This document shows, piece by piece, positions 12,501 to 22,564 of a stretch of DNA of 64,000 bases (position 1 is its first letter; the number at the start of each line of letters is the position of its first letter). The translations under genes and the position numbers were made by a program. The notes beneath the pieces were generated by a model that saw nothing but the letters and a program-made list of their open reading frames with translations, was not told the origin of the DNA and ran no database searches. The DNA comes from Serilophus lunatus (lineage: Eukaryota; Chordata; Aves; Passeriformes; Eurylaimidae), in contig VXBA01000662.1 in assembly GCA_013399895.1 (NCBI GenBank), positions 248,001-312,000 of the forward strand, written 5' to 3'.

Positions 12501-15500
12501 ACAGTTCACCTTGCTAAATAAACCAGCTGTCAGAAGGAGGGTCGAAGTGCAGCTTGCTCACCGTTAACATTGGCACAATCCTTTCGCAGGAACTCCAGTG
12601 CATGAGGGTGGTCATGCTCCACAGCCTGGGACACATCAATGATGTACACATCCCCACTGTGGTACCTATAAAAAAAAAAAACATACAGAGCTCCACTACC
12701 TCCACCAGAAAAAAAAACCCCAATACCTGACTGATTTTTCCTCTAGTTGAGGGGTTCTTTTCTGATTGTGAAGGGGTTTTGGTGGAGGGTTTTAGCTTTA
12801 TTTTTTTGTTTGGTGGGGGTTTTTTTCTTTGTTTGCATGTTGTTTTTTGTTTGGGTTTTTTTAACACAGAAAGCTCAGATCTGGGTTAAAAGCTACATAA
12901 TTAGTTATATAAGTTACAAAATCCAGTAACAAAAAGGACCACACCCTTCCTTACCAGTACATTAGTACTCTCACATAGAGGTTGCCAACACATACATTTT
13001 AGATGTCACAATTCAGAGCAAAGATTAAAAACATACAGCATGTTAAATTCACTGAGATCTGCATGAACAAGTCTGGCATCTTGGTACATCCTTCTCATGT
13101 ACTGGATGATTTGTAGGTACAGCTCCCGGACTTTGGAATCAGACAGCTGAGCATTCTTCAGCAGAGGAGCAGGCCTTGAAATTACAACACAAATAACAGA
13201 AACTCAATATTTTTTCCTTCTTCATACCATCTGCAAATTCTTTAATGGCTGTACCTGATCCTTCTACTCATTGTGTCATGCAAGTCAGCATGAGCAACTA
13301 AGTGCAAGGAACCATCATGAAGGGCAGCAAAGCTTCTATATGCTTGTCAAAGATACTGGAACTCTGTTTCCAACTTGAACTAACTTGGACCACTCTACAT
13401 TAATGTTTGTACTACAAAACCATGAACTATCTTCATGTAAGATTTGCAAGCCTTTCCAGCCTTAATCTCTGGTTAAGACACTTTACAAATGAATGTTTCA
13501 CACAGCTGAGGCTTCAGAAACACACAGATTGCTCCAGGAGTAGCTAGAAAACACCAGGGTACTCCAAGGTACATATAAAAATAATATGTTAATAACATGC
13601 ACATCTAAGAATAACATGTTAATTTTACAGGCCTGAAGACATTTTATTTTGGTTTTAATAAACCTTCTGGAAAGCTACTATTAAAATAACCACCTGATAT
13701 TCTAAAGATACTTACCTATCACCTTTACCAATAAAGCCCATGACAAGCACGTGACTCCTTAGCATAATTGGCTCTGGGCAAGGTATCTGGGCTGTATTCA
13801 ACCTGAAACACAGGAACAAAACCACCAAAAAAAATAAAAAACCAAAATCAAACTCTGCTATTTACATTGCGCTAGTGCATAAAGGAGCTCTGCTGCTTTA
13901 AACATAATACACAGTAGGAGCTCAGGAAAACTTCACTTGTGAAGAACAACTAGGAAATGTATACACAAAGCCACAACCATTCTGGCTCTGACCGTTTTCT
14001 AAGCATTCCTGTGTCAGACAATGAATCTTTACACAGTTCAGGTTAATCCTAGATTAACCTGTATCACACAGCATGATGCTACTCAGCAGCAGCTCTTTCT
14101 AGTTTTTCCTTGCTGTTCAGTCATGTCAGACAGAGTTCAGACATTGAAGAGCTTAGAGCATGAGCAGCAAAACAAAAGAATACCTTTATTCCTCCCTTCC
14201 CTTTTGTTTTTCTCCCACAGTGAAGCTTAAGACTCTTTCCTGAACGCTCCAGAGACCTTAAAAGGTAGTGATAGCCACATCCTAGCAATAGGAGAATAGC
14301 TCCTGTAAACTTAAAAGTCTCAGTTATCTTTGGACGATGACATAAAAACTGGAAAAATCACCTTATCAAATTCCTCATTTCTTTCTCAGCCCACGTCTTC
14401 ACCATTTTCCTTGGGTTGCCTTTGCAATATCCATGACGAAATCTTTAAATAAAGATATGAAAGACAACAGGGACTCTCAGCCTACCAATGCAAAATCAGC
14501 GCCAGTAGTTTTGCCCCCTTTCAAACAATCCCTCTTCCCCAGTAAAACCAGGCAGAAGTCAAACTCACCTGAATTCACCACTCACGTACTTATCCCGATC
14601 TTTAAACATCAGAATAGAGGTTTTGTAAATCTTTATTGCTCTGTTCTCTCCACTTGCAGTACCAGCATGATACACATTAGCCTATCAGATTATAAAGGGA
14701 ACAAACAACGTTAAAGAAAAGCTCTTTAAAGCAACATAACCTTCTCTCTTCTTCTCTTTCTGACACCTGGAAAAGCTCTGATCTCACCCAGCCCTTCCAT
14801 GGCACCCAGTTGAGTGAGATTGCACACAAGGGGAATCCATTTTCTGTGAGAGGCATCTTACAGGAAGCATGTAAGATGGGCAGGGGTGCAACAATGCCTA
14901 CAGGACAAAACCAACTTTGGGGACTGAAACAAGCCCTTAGCTTGAGCCAATGCACTACTTTGTCCCTCAAGCATGGACCAAATATCTCACACCCTCACTT
15001 CTACACAGGGTGGAAGTACGACTTTTATCAGCATCCAAGGACTTGGAAGAAAACTAGATCAGCCCAGAGACCAGGCATTCTAAAACTGATTTATTCATTT
15101 ACTTGGAAATTTGTGGTCTGGTTTTAATTATCTGCAATATTACTTGATAATAACAGCACACGAACATGATAGTTCTGCAAAAGCAATGAAGGTTTAATAG
15201 TATTTTAAACAGAATTTGGTTACACCATTTAGAGACTCTCATGTCTGCTGACACGTGGAGTTAGTCTGATCTGCATGCAAGAGTCAGAGTCTCACATGAA
15301 GAAAAAATTGCCTGGGATTGTATGGGCTTTTTTCAGGCACCATTAAATATTACGCGTATACATAACTTTTCCAAAGATTTCAGTTGAAAGATACAATTAA
15401 CAAGATCCACAAATTTAAGATACTACTTAAGCATCCTTAGAAATCTTTCATACTTGGGAAAATTGGTTTCCTTTAACAAAAATTGCCTTTTATCTTAACT

Positions 15501-18500
15501 TCATACCAAGCAAGTAACACAAAAAATGCAGAACTAAACCCAAGTATTTCAGTACATCTTCCGAGCACCATAAATTTCCAACTACCTTGCTGGAAAAAAA
15601 CAATAAATTACTAAATCATTTGCAATAAAACTTACTTCTTTCCCTGTGCTGATGCAGCCATTAATTTCTGATATGACACCTCTAGATAGCATCTTGAACA
15701 GAATCATTCGGGTCCTTGGATCCAACACCTCAAAATTAATAAAGAAAAGTCATCAGAGGATAAAACCTAGTAATACTATCCCATCTTAGAACCATATTAA
15801 AGGACCCGTGATAATGATAACCCCAACAGCAACCACTCAGAATTCTGCCATGATTCTGGAATGATACTTCAGTTTTTCTGCCAACATTATTCATTTTTGT
15901 CTTTTGAGCTAGCTCTAGGAGAGACAAAGAGAATGACTTCCCACCCATAGTTGCACCAAATGTTTTAAAATAAGGTTTCTCTTGGGATACAGTTACTATA
16001 ACTGAAATAGAGCAGCTGTGTGGCTTAGGGCCAGTACAGTCTTTGCTAAATTAAAAAAAAAGAAAAAGGCATTTTATTTAGTCCTTTGTAATTTAGTTTA
16101 AAGCTTAAGATGGAATTCTGCATTGCATTTATGAACAAATTGGAAAAACGAACTCCAAAATGTTTATGGAAGCACACACACAAAAGAAACAAAGAATCAA
16201 CAGGTCTCTTCAGGATAACAAGGGAAACAGAATACCAAAGCAAAACTCTGTCCCTGCTGTATCTGTTTTATCAGTGATCCCAAAAGTCTACATTATTCCT
16301 TCTGGTCAAAAGAGAAATTTGTCTAATTAAGGACTTACCTGTTCCACTGTTGCTCTGTCTGACTTGTCTTTGACTCGGTACCTAGCAGAAGTGAAAATAA
16401 AATGATACCAAGTGATTCGGTACTTTGACAGAGCAAACCACAACATTCTGTTTCAAAGATAAGATGACAGCCTCAAGAAGTAAGGCTTTCAGCTTGCAAA
16501 GAAGCAAAGGTTTCTCCAGTGGGAAGAGGGATGAAAAAAAACCCCACAACAAACCACAACCACCATAAACATCAGTGCCCTTCACTTCTATAGGTATCTT
16601 CTTGTCTTTGCTGAATTATGCTCATTTGGTAGAAAATGGTATCTGTCTTTAAAACTTAGAGCTACAAGCTGTGGGCCTTAAAAAAAAAACCTTAAAAAGA
16701 ATTACTTTTCCCTCACCAAACCACCAAGAGGAACCTTCAAAAGGCTTCTGATACATTTTTAGCCAGTGCTTAAGGATCTCTGATTAGAAAAAAGAGTAAC
16801 ATAGACAAAATAGTCTTTTCTAGGGCAATGGCACCCATCACTTTTGTCTTGCGACACCAACACACTCAGATGTGCCACTAGTTAGTGACAGAAGCATCAA
16901 AACTTTGGACTGATTTAAACTGCTGTTTTGGAAAACAAAGTTTAAAATCAAAAGCCAAACTGCATGCAGACTACTTGTAAATTTCATTTTTCTTAACAAC
17001 CATTTTCAAAATAAGGAAATAAACACTTTGATTCTGAGTTCAAATTATTTAAGTGAAAATAGAACCCCAAGTAATACTCACATGTCTGCTTCCTTCTGTC
17101 TAGACTTCTCCGTGACTCTGTTTATAACAGAGTCATCAAAATTAAGCTTATCTGCAAAACACATAAGAGGAAATGAAAAAACAAAAACAAAGACGTTTCC
17201 TATGTTTGCAACTGCCCCTGGAATTCTGCTGCCAGCCACTCTGCCATGACACAATGTTAACACATAGGCAGAGCTCTCTGGAATAAGCAGAGGAGCTTAG
17301 CTCTAGGCTAACGCTAGTGTTAACCCAGCTTTGCTTTGTGTACATTTCAAAGTAGGACCATGAGGTATCAACACAGATGAGTGAGACAGTTCCTGTCATT
17401 GTTGTCCCAGCAGAGAAAATAATGACACAGCTTCTGGAGTCCATGCAGGAAGACATTTTAATGAGAAAACCCACGGGTTTTGTGCCCTTTAGAAAACAGT
17501 GCGTTACAATTCTGTTGGTGGACATACTTGTTTTTAACAATTCCGTAGGCTTACGCTAAGTATGAAGTCATCTCTCCTTGTTTTGAGAAACCTTTACTTT
17601 TATTTTGGGAAAGACTGGAATTGCTTTGAGAAAGACGTGGGAAAGTCCTCAAAAACATGTTTTTTGCAGAACACCTGTTGTCATGGGAAAGCTTGGATTA
17701 TTATGAGAGAAGAACCTGTTATTGTGTGATAAAATTCTAAGTTGCTATGTGAAGCTCCAGGAACCTGTGTAAAAAACACAGATCTATTTTGAGAGGATTT
17801 TACTTTGTTATGAGAAAACCACATTCCCGGATGTTTTCTTCTTGGCTTTTCCCAGGTTGTTTATTCCTCGCTTTGCTGTTCAGCTTGCTGTCAGAGAGAC
17901 AGAGCTTCTCAGGCTAACTTAGGCCTGTAAAACAGGCCCTAAACCTCAGGCCTTTAAAATTAGCTACCACAAGTTCCAACAGACTTGGAGATGTGATGCC
18001 ACTCAGAAGGAATGCCTTTTGGATAACATCTGATCTTTACATTTGTTCGCCCTTCTCTTATTACAATCGAAAACCATTTTTCTGAACAGAATAAACAATG
18101 ACCTCCAGGATTCTCTCTGACAATGTATTTAAAATGGTGCTTGATTAAAAACGAAATGCATCGAATCAAATACATGTATTTGGTCACACGTACCAGCAAC
18201 CTTCATTTTAGCACCACTTTGTTACAAAGTAAACACAACCCCTGGGCACTGCCCTGTCAAAAGGTGCCAATCACAGCTACACCTCAGTCCTAACAGGCTG
18301 AGCTGAGCAGCCATTTCCATTTCATGGTGAACATCAAACTACATTGTCTAGGACAGCAGCCTCTTCACTTTTCACAGAAACTACCCCTGTGAGAGAACTG
18401 TTCCACCCTAACACTACAGGGGACTGCAATCATCTAACAAATGTAGCTGTGGCAGGAGCTGTAGGAATGACCAACATCACAACAGAGAGTTGATACCCTC

Positions 18501-21467
18501 CCTACATCCAAACAGCTTGCTCCTACAGAGAAGCTAGGGAAGAAAGACTTCATGAAGTCTGGAGAAGTCAGGGGGAAGGGAAAAAAAAACAACAAAACAG
18601 CCCTGTGGCTCTGAAGGTGAAGAGAAAGGGGTATGACAGCCAGTTGATGGAGACTAAAGGCAATGTCAAGTACACAAGAGCCATTTTTAATCTGCCTAAT
18701 AAAGGTTAACTCATTCAGTGAGTTCTGGTTTAACGCAAGCTGAATTAGTCTGAGAATGTCACAGAGTAGAAACTGTTTTCATGAGAGATGACAATGCACT
18801 TATACTCACCTAAATTAATCTTGTTTTCAAATTTTCTTAAAACCTTGTCTGTAGGGGTGGACATTTTTGCTGAATAGCAACTGGAGGTCTGTCTATTTGC
18901 CTAAAACAAAGGATTTGTACTGCAAGTTACTTTCTGTACATAGTCCTTTGAAATTCTGACAGTATCATTGGAAAAGTCAGCTCAAATGCCTATGCTCAAA
19001 GCTATAACAAGAAAACCATAAAGGGTGAAGAAACAGATATGGATTAGCATCACATTTTACTTAATTCAAGAGAAGAAAATAAAGGTAACACATTAGTTAA
19101 AATCCCAATAGTGCCCCAAACCAGGATTATTTCTAGTCTAGGAAGCTGCCAGTCTCTCATATAGCACTTTTTCTATCTGCAAAAGGAAGCAAAATAGGAG
19201 ATAGAAACCAGAAGAAAAATAAGAGAAAAAAATGTGAAGGTAATGAGTAGAGAAAACTTTCCAAGATGTTGTCTTTTCTTAGAGGCAGCCCTCTCCAAAT
19301 ACAACTAATACCTGAACATGATTTCACCAGCACTGGAGATCATACACCTCCAACTAAAGGGAAGAATAAATCACGCAGGACAAGTGCTGTCAGACATGAC
19401 ATGCTGTGATCAGCACCACCTTATTTCAACAGTTCTGCTAAGCTAGTGACAGTAAGAAAAATCAGGTTTTGAACCTCTAGTGTCCAAGCTGATGTGAGAA
19501 CCAGCATCCTTCTTAACCTTCAAGTGTGCTTTTCATTCTGCACAATGCCAGAGTTTATGTGCCAACAGCACACACTTTAATGCACTTCTAGCACCTCCTT
19601 CCATTTACTATGTTTTTTTTCTTTCCTCCTTCACCATTAAGTCAAAAACATAATCTGTTTTACCCTGGGTGCGACTAGCAGGTATGGTCTTAAAATTCTA
19701 TAGAAAGAATGGGGAAGATGCTCAGAAACACAGAGAACTAGTACCAAAATGTAAGGGACATCAGTAGAGATCAGGGTAGGCAAAGAAAGAAAAGTTAAGA
19801 AAGGTAAGGAACAGAAGGAAAACCGCAGTCAAAAAGAGAATCCAGGGTTTGAGACAAGAAAATCAAGCTGAATTCTGGCTACAGTGTACATGCACACATG
19901 GCATGGCAGAGGAACGGACTCAAAAGAAGGGGATTCTCTCAATAAAAAAACTCTGTTTGCTATTAATACTAACAAAGAACAAAGCCTTCAAATTAGCCCC
20001 ATTTGCTCTTGGTCCCCCTTGCTGCCCACAGAACAGCTTCCAACATACCTGTGGGTTGCACCCACCAGCAGCATTGTGGCGCTTCGTGATTCTTCCCACC
20101 TCATCATCCCAGTCCCAGTCTTCATCTTCCTCTTCATCCTCGTTGTCGTCATCACCATCTCCTTCCTCAGTGTTAACTTCTTCACACTGGCAGTTCTCAG
20201 TGACCCCACCTTTAGATGTTTCTGTGTCTTCTGTAGATTCCCTTAAAAGGAATACAGATGTCTATATGAATAAAAACGATCGCTACAATCACACAAACTT
20301 CGATACATTTATTCCAACAAATGCTTTCACAAGGTTGGCTCTCCAGGAGATGTTTCTCACTTCATCTGTGTTTAAGCAAGCAATATATGCTTACAGAGGA
20401 TGTCACTGCCTTTAACACACAGGCTGCCTCTAAATTACTGTGTTCACCATATCAGTGCTGCCTTCTAACTTGTTCTATGTTTACACACATTCAGATCCCT
20501 CTGACTCCAATCAGATGGATGTGCCAGCTGGCTCCTTCACCAGGGACAAATCACTCTGCTTGCTGCCCCAGCAGATTTCCACTGGCAAGGTCTCACACGA
20601 ACCCTCACCAGCAGCAGACAGCCAGCCTGCTGGTACCTCAGGGCACCAGCACAACCTACATGAAAAATGTCTAAACCAGAATTTATGGGAGAAATGAACT
20701 CTCATGATTCACTTATGTCTCAATTCACTGCGTCCAGTTCTGGGCTCCTCAACTGAGGAAGGACATTGAGGTGTAGGAGCGGGACCAGAGAAAGGCAACG
20801 AAACTGGTGAAGGGGCTGGAGCACAAGCCCTATGAGGAGCGGCTGAGGGAGCTGAGGTTGTTCAGCCTGGGGAACAGGAGGCTCAGGGGTGACCTTATGG
20901 CTGTCTGTAACTACCTGAAAGGAGGCTGGAGTCAGGTGGGGTTCAGTCCCTTCTCTCAGGCTCCCAGTGACAGGACGAGAGGACACAGCCTCAAGCCCCA
21001 TCAGGGGAGGCTCAGGTCGGACATTAGGGAGAATTTCTTCACACAAAGAGTGATTGGGCATCGGAAAGGACTGCCAGGGAGGCGGCGGATTCACCGTCCC
21101 TGGAGGTGTTTAAGGAACGACTGGACGCGCCACTCAGTGCCGCGGCCTAGCTGACAGCGCGATGCTCGCTCAGAGGCTGGACTGGATGATCCCGGAGGTC
21201 TTTTCCAAGCGAACCGACCCCGGGGCGCTGATGTCCCGCCGCAGGCGCCGCGGGCCGCGCCAGCAGCACCCAGCACGCAGCAGGTCCGTCCCAGGCCCCA
21301 GCACACGGAACGCAAGAGAGAAGCAGCCTTCCCTCTCTCGTCCTGTCGCTCCGCCGGCAGCAGCGCCCGCCCTCCCTTCCCGGCGCTGCCTCCTACCCGT
21401 CCGAGCTCTCCGCATCGTCAAACTGCCCGGGCACGACCTGGCTCATCAGCACCGCCCGGGAATCCAT
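6403..21467 (-). CDS. RIOK1: RIOK1, RIO-family atypical serine/threonine kinase 1 (whole gene, 17 coding exons)
   Basis: RIOK1 is a cytoplasmic atypical kinase/ATPase that acts in late 40S subunit maturation and also serves as an adaptor that brings substrates to the PRMT5 methylosome. Joining 17 exons, all with AG/GT boundaries and matching phases, gives 560 residues; the human protein is 568. Visible parts in order: PRMT5-binding motif GQFDDAE (residues 14-20); acidic tract with DWDWDDE (44-71); conserved helix before the kinase (about 89-156); nucleotide-binding loop STGKEANVYH (183-192); ATP-anchoring Lys204 in AIKIYK; catalytic loop HADLSEFN with Asp320; metal-binding Asp337 in IIDVSQ; acidic Ser/Asp-rich stretch (485-508); and a Lys/Arg-rich tail. 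The start ATG at 21465-21467 sits in a good context (GCGCCATGG) in a CpG-rich region. No frameshift or internal stop was found. The gene is very probably functional. Confidence 0.97.
7657..7797 (-). CDS. RIOK1: RIOK1 coding exon 16: acidic serine-rich tail
   Basis: Encodes residues 478-524, with ESETDSDDDNGSSEDSDSG, a run typical of casein kinase 2 sites, ending SMDKK. Acceptor TTGCAG, donor GTCAGC. Confidence 0.95.
8688..8741 (-). CDS. RIOK1: RIOK1 coding exon 15
   Basis: A 54-base, phase-0 exon encoding ILYQTVTGLKKDLSGVQK (460-477). Acceptor GTGTAG, donor GTAAGA. Confidence 0.95.
9007..9126 (-). CDS. RIOK1: RIOK1 coding exon 14
   Basis: Encodes VFKKAYIPRTLTEVKNYERD and on to NVQQDN (420-459), a strongly conserved block C-terminal to the kinase domain. 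Donor GTGAGT. Confidence 0.96.
9813..9878 (-). CDS. RIOK1: RIOK1 coding exon 13
   Basis: A 66-base, phase-0 exon encoding AMEIASKRTEEERSSQDKVD then EE (398-419). Acceptor TTTAG, donor GTGAGG. Confidence 0.94.
10453..10476. repeat. (CA)n microsatellite in RIOK1 intron 12
   Basis: About eleven CA units. A shorter (CA)n is at 7854-7866 in intron 16. Confidence 0.9.
11038..11144 (-). CDS. RIOK1: RIOK1 coding exon 12
   Basis: Encodes DFFQKHNVAVMTVRELFEFI and on to DDYLSK (362-397), the C-lobe end of the RIO domain. Donor GTAAG. Confidence 0.95.
12562..12665 (-). CDS. RIOK1: RIOK1 coding exon 11: metal-binding loop
   Basis: Encodes YHSGDVYIIDVSQAVEHDHP and on to CANVN (328-361). Asp337 in IIDVSQ is the DFG-equivalent aspartate, which in RIO1 proteins forms a phospho-aspartate intermediate. 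Acceptor TTATAG, donor GTGAGC. Confidence 0.96.
12668..12860. repeat. G/T-rich low-complexity tract in RIOK1 intron 10
   Basis: The plus strand is almost only T and G in runs such as GGTGGGGGTTTTTTTC; the transcribed RNA would be A/C-rich. Reading frames on both strands here are composition artefacts. Confidence 0.8.
13037..13174 (-). CDS. RIOK1: RIOK1 coding exon 10: catalytic loop
   Basis: Encodes residues 282-326 and ends in LVHADLSEFNM. Asp320 is the predicted catalytic aspartate, and Asn325 the metal-coordinating asparagine. The last codon is split (CT|G). Donor GTATGT. Confidence 0.96.
13716..13802 (-). CDS. RIOK1: RIOK1 coding exon 9
   Basis: Encodes LNTAQIPCPEPIMLRSHVLV then MGFIGKGD (253-280), the hinge between kinase lobes. 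Donor GTAAGT. Confidence 0.95.
14362..14442 (-). CDS. RIOK1: RIOK1 coding exon 8
   Basis: Encodes FRHGYCKGNPRKMVKTWAEK and the following EMRNLI (226-251), part of the RIO N-lobe. The arginines at both exon edges (225 and 252) are split codons shared with the neighbouring exons. Confidence 0.95.
14569..14681 (-). CDS. RIOK1: RIOK1 coding exon 7: ATP-anchoring lysine
   Basis: Encodes ANVYHAGTASGENRAIKIYK and continues to KYVSGEF (188-224). Lys204 in AIKIYK is the lysine that contacts ATP phosphates in this family. Donor GTGAGT. Confidence 0.96.
15636..15728 (-). CDS. RIOK1: RIOK1 coding exon 6: start of the RIO kinase domain, nucleotide-binding loop
   Basis: Encodes residues 157-187 and ends in NGCISTGKE, the first half of the flexible nucleotide-binding loop of RIO kinases. 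Phase 0 at both ends; donor GTAAGT. Confidence 0.96.
16339..16381 (-). CDS. RIOK1: RIOK1 coding exon 5
   Basis: A 43-base exon encoding YRVKDKSDRATVEQ (143-156), the lead-in to the RIO domain. Acceptor CTGCTAG, donor GTAAG. It is too short to detect as a free-standing reading frame. Confidence 0.94.
17082..17151 (-). CDS. RIOK1: RIOK1 coding exon 4
   Basis: Encodes KLNFDDSVINRVTEKSRQKE and the following AD, the conserved helical segment before the RIO domain. It starts and ends inside codons (Asp119 and Met142). Acceptor TTGCAG, donor GTGAGT. Confidence 0.95.
17560..17830. repeat. Decayed ~21-bp tandem array in RIOK1 intron 3
   Basis: About twelve diverged units share a core close to TTATGAGAAAACCTG. 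Core G positions are near 17564, 17585, 17607, 17628, 17666, 17685, 17705, 17726, 17749, 17769, 17791 and 17812, giving steps of 21, 22, 21, 38, 19, 20, 21, 23, 20, 22 and 21. An isolated further core lies at 17463. Recognised by eye; no alignment score was computed. Confidence 0.55.
18810..18900 (-). CDS. RIOK1: RIOK1 coding exon 3
   Basis: Encodes residues 89-118, starting ANRQTSS and continuing KMSTPTDKVLRKFENKINL, plus the first base of codon 119. Acceptor TTTTAG, donor GTGAGT. Confidence 0.95.
20049..20241 (-). CDS. RIOK1: RIOK1 coding exon 2: acidic N-terminal region
   Basis: Encodes residues 25-88, dominated by Asp/Glu and ending in CNPQ. The DWDWDDEVG segment is the recognisable RIOK1 signature here. 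The donor is GTATGT. A 188-codon plus-strand reading frame across it is an antisense shadow. Confidence 0.95.
20725..21210 (+). mobile_element. CR1 LINE 3' end in RIOK1 intron 1
   Basis: About 485 bases carry the familiar CR1 3' landmarks: a block beginning GTCCAGTTCTGGGCTCCTCA, then CTATGAGGAGCGGCTGAGGG, then TCCCTGGAGGTGTTTAAG, and finally GATGATC...GGTCTTTTCCAA near the end. It is 5'-truncated and in the plus orientation, antisense to RIOK1. The recognition is by eye; the subfamily is not assigned. Confidence 0.9.
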
Positions 21468-21680
21468 GGCGCCGGGAACTGGGATCGCAGATCCGGGATG
21501 CGGGATGCCGGATGCCCGGGCGGGCGCAGGCACCGCCTCGGCCGCTACGGCGCCGGCAGAGGGACCAAAAGCATCGCGGGCGGGCGGGGATGGGGCGGGA
21601 CCGGCTCCGCTTCCCGGGATGCGGCGTGGGGTGGGGCCAAGGGAACGGAGGGGTAGGACGGAGGGGGACTGGCTTCACGC
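21220..21680 (-). promoter_or_regulatory. CpG-rich RIOK1 promoter, possibly bidirectional
   Basis: This block is markedly rich in CG dinucleotides compared with its AT-rich surroundings and contains RIOK1 exon 1. No TATA box is evident. In mammals RIOK1 and CAGE1 are head-to-head here, so plus-strand transcription from the same island is plausible. Confidence 0.7.
21397..21467 (-). CDS. RIOK1: RIOK1 coding exon 1: start codon and PRMT5-binding motif
   Basis: Encodes residues 1-23 plus two bases of codon 24. It contains VVPGQFDDAESS; GQF[DE]DA[DE] is the short motif shared by the PRMT5 adaptors RIOK1, pICln and COPR5. The donor is GTAGGA. The exon is CpG-rich and lies at the promoter. Confidence 0.95.
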
Positions 21681-21721
21681 CGAAGGGAATTCGGTTTAGA
21701 TTGGGTATGTGGAGTTCTTTG

Positions 21722-21921
21722 CTGTGGGGGTGGTGAGGCCCTGGAAGAGTTCGCCCGGATAATCCGAGGATGCCCCATCCCTGGAAATGTTGAAGGCCAG
21801 GCGGGATGGAGCTCTGAGCAGCCTGGTCTAGTGTAAGGTGTCCCTGCCCGTGGCAGGGGGTTTGGAATGGAATGATCTTTAAAGTCCCTTCCAACCCAAA
21901 CCATTCTGCGACTCTGCGAAT
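21722..21921 (+). mobile_element. CR1 LINE 3' end just upstream of RIOK1
   Basis: A short 5'-truncated CR1 copy: CCCATCCCTGGAAATGTT, GCAGCCTGGTCTAGTG, GTGTCCCTGCCCGTGGCAGG, and the terminal TCCCTTCCAACCCAAACCAT followed by a degenerate ATTCTGCGACTCTG tail. Plus orientation, about 255 bases upstream of the RIOK1 ATG. It differs in subfamily from the copy in intron 1. Confidence 0.9.
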
Positions 21922-22527
21922 TCACAGCAACTGCTGATACACATAAAACACTGAACTGTACTACACCTGCATAATATTAAATAATACAGCCTTAAAAATA
22001 CTGCATCTTCAACTCTTCTCTTGACTGGAAATTACCATTTCTGACACAGATTCAAGGTTGTTTTTCCCGAGACACTAGTGATGTTCTGTGTTCTCCATAA
22101 TAGATTCTGAGTTTAGTATACTCTGAAATACTAAATTCCAATCTTGATTAAAATAAATACCCAGTTGAAGCTAGAGGAATTCCAAATTTTCAAGCCTTGC
22201 TAGAGGCATCTTAGGCCCTAACGCCCTTTACGCTGAACAACTTCTTAATTTGTTTATATACCAGTGTAATGTAGGATTAAGATAATAAAAGTGAATGTTG
22301 GGCTTTTGCTATCTGGCATATAACTGTAAAATTTTAAAATGCAGTCCCTTTTTTGTAGAAGTTCTTCCCATTGTTCAAGTGGTGTTTGTAAAAGCTACCA
22401 AAAATCTGTGATTATGCAGAAAACACAGATGCTTGTACTGAGACACCTTTGAAAAAGAATGAATGCAATAGATGCCATTTACATCTGCAGAACTTCCATA
22501 AAGTCAACTCATTGAGAGTCTCCAAAT

Positions 22528-22564
22528 ATGGAAAGCAACAAGGCAGCTTCTGACATTTCTAAAG
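22528..22564 (+). CDS. Candidate CAGE1-like exon 1
   Basis: ATG followed by 11 codons (MESNKAASDISK) and one base, then donor GTAAAG. Very short; the support is only its start codon, its donor and phase match to the next candidate 5 kb away. Confidence 0.2.

Noticed and set aside
17377..17559. 60-codon plus-strand frame beside the 21-bp array
   Set aside because: Antisense to RIOK1 and without recognisable motifs; probably part of the degenerate repeat region.
19849..20415. 188-codon plus-strand frame
   Set aside because: It is antisense to RIOK1 exon 2; its serine run is the reverse reading of the acidic codons.
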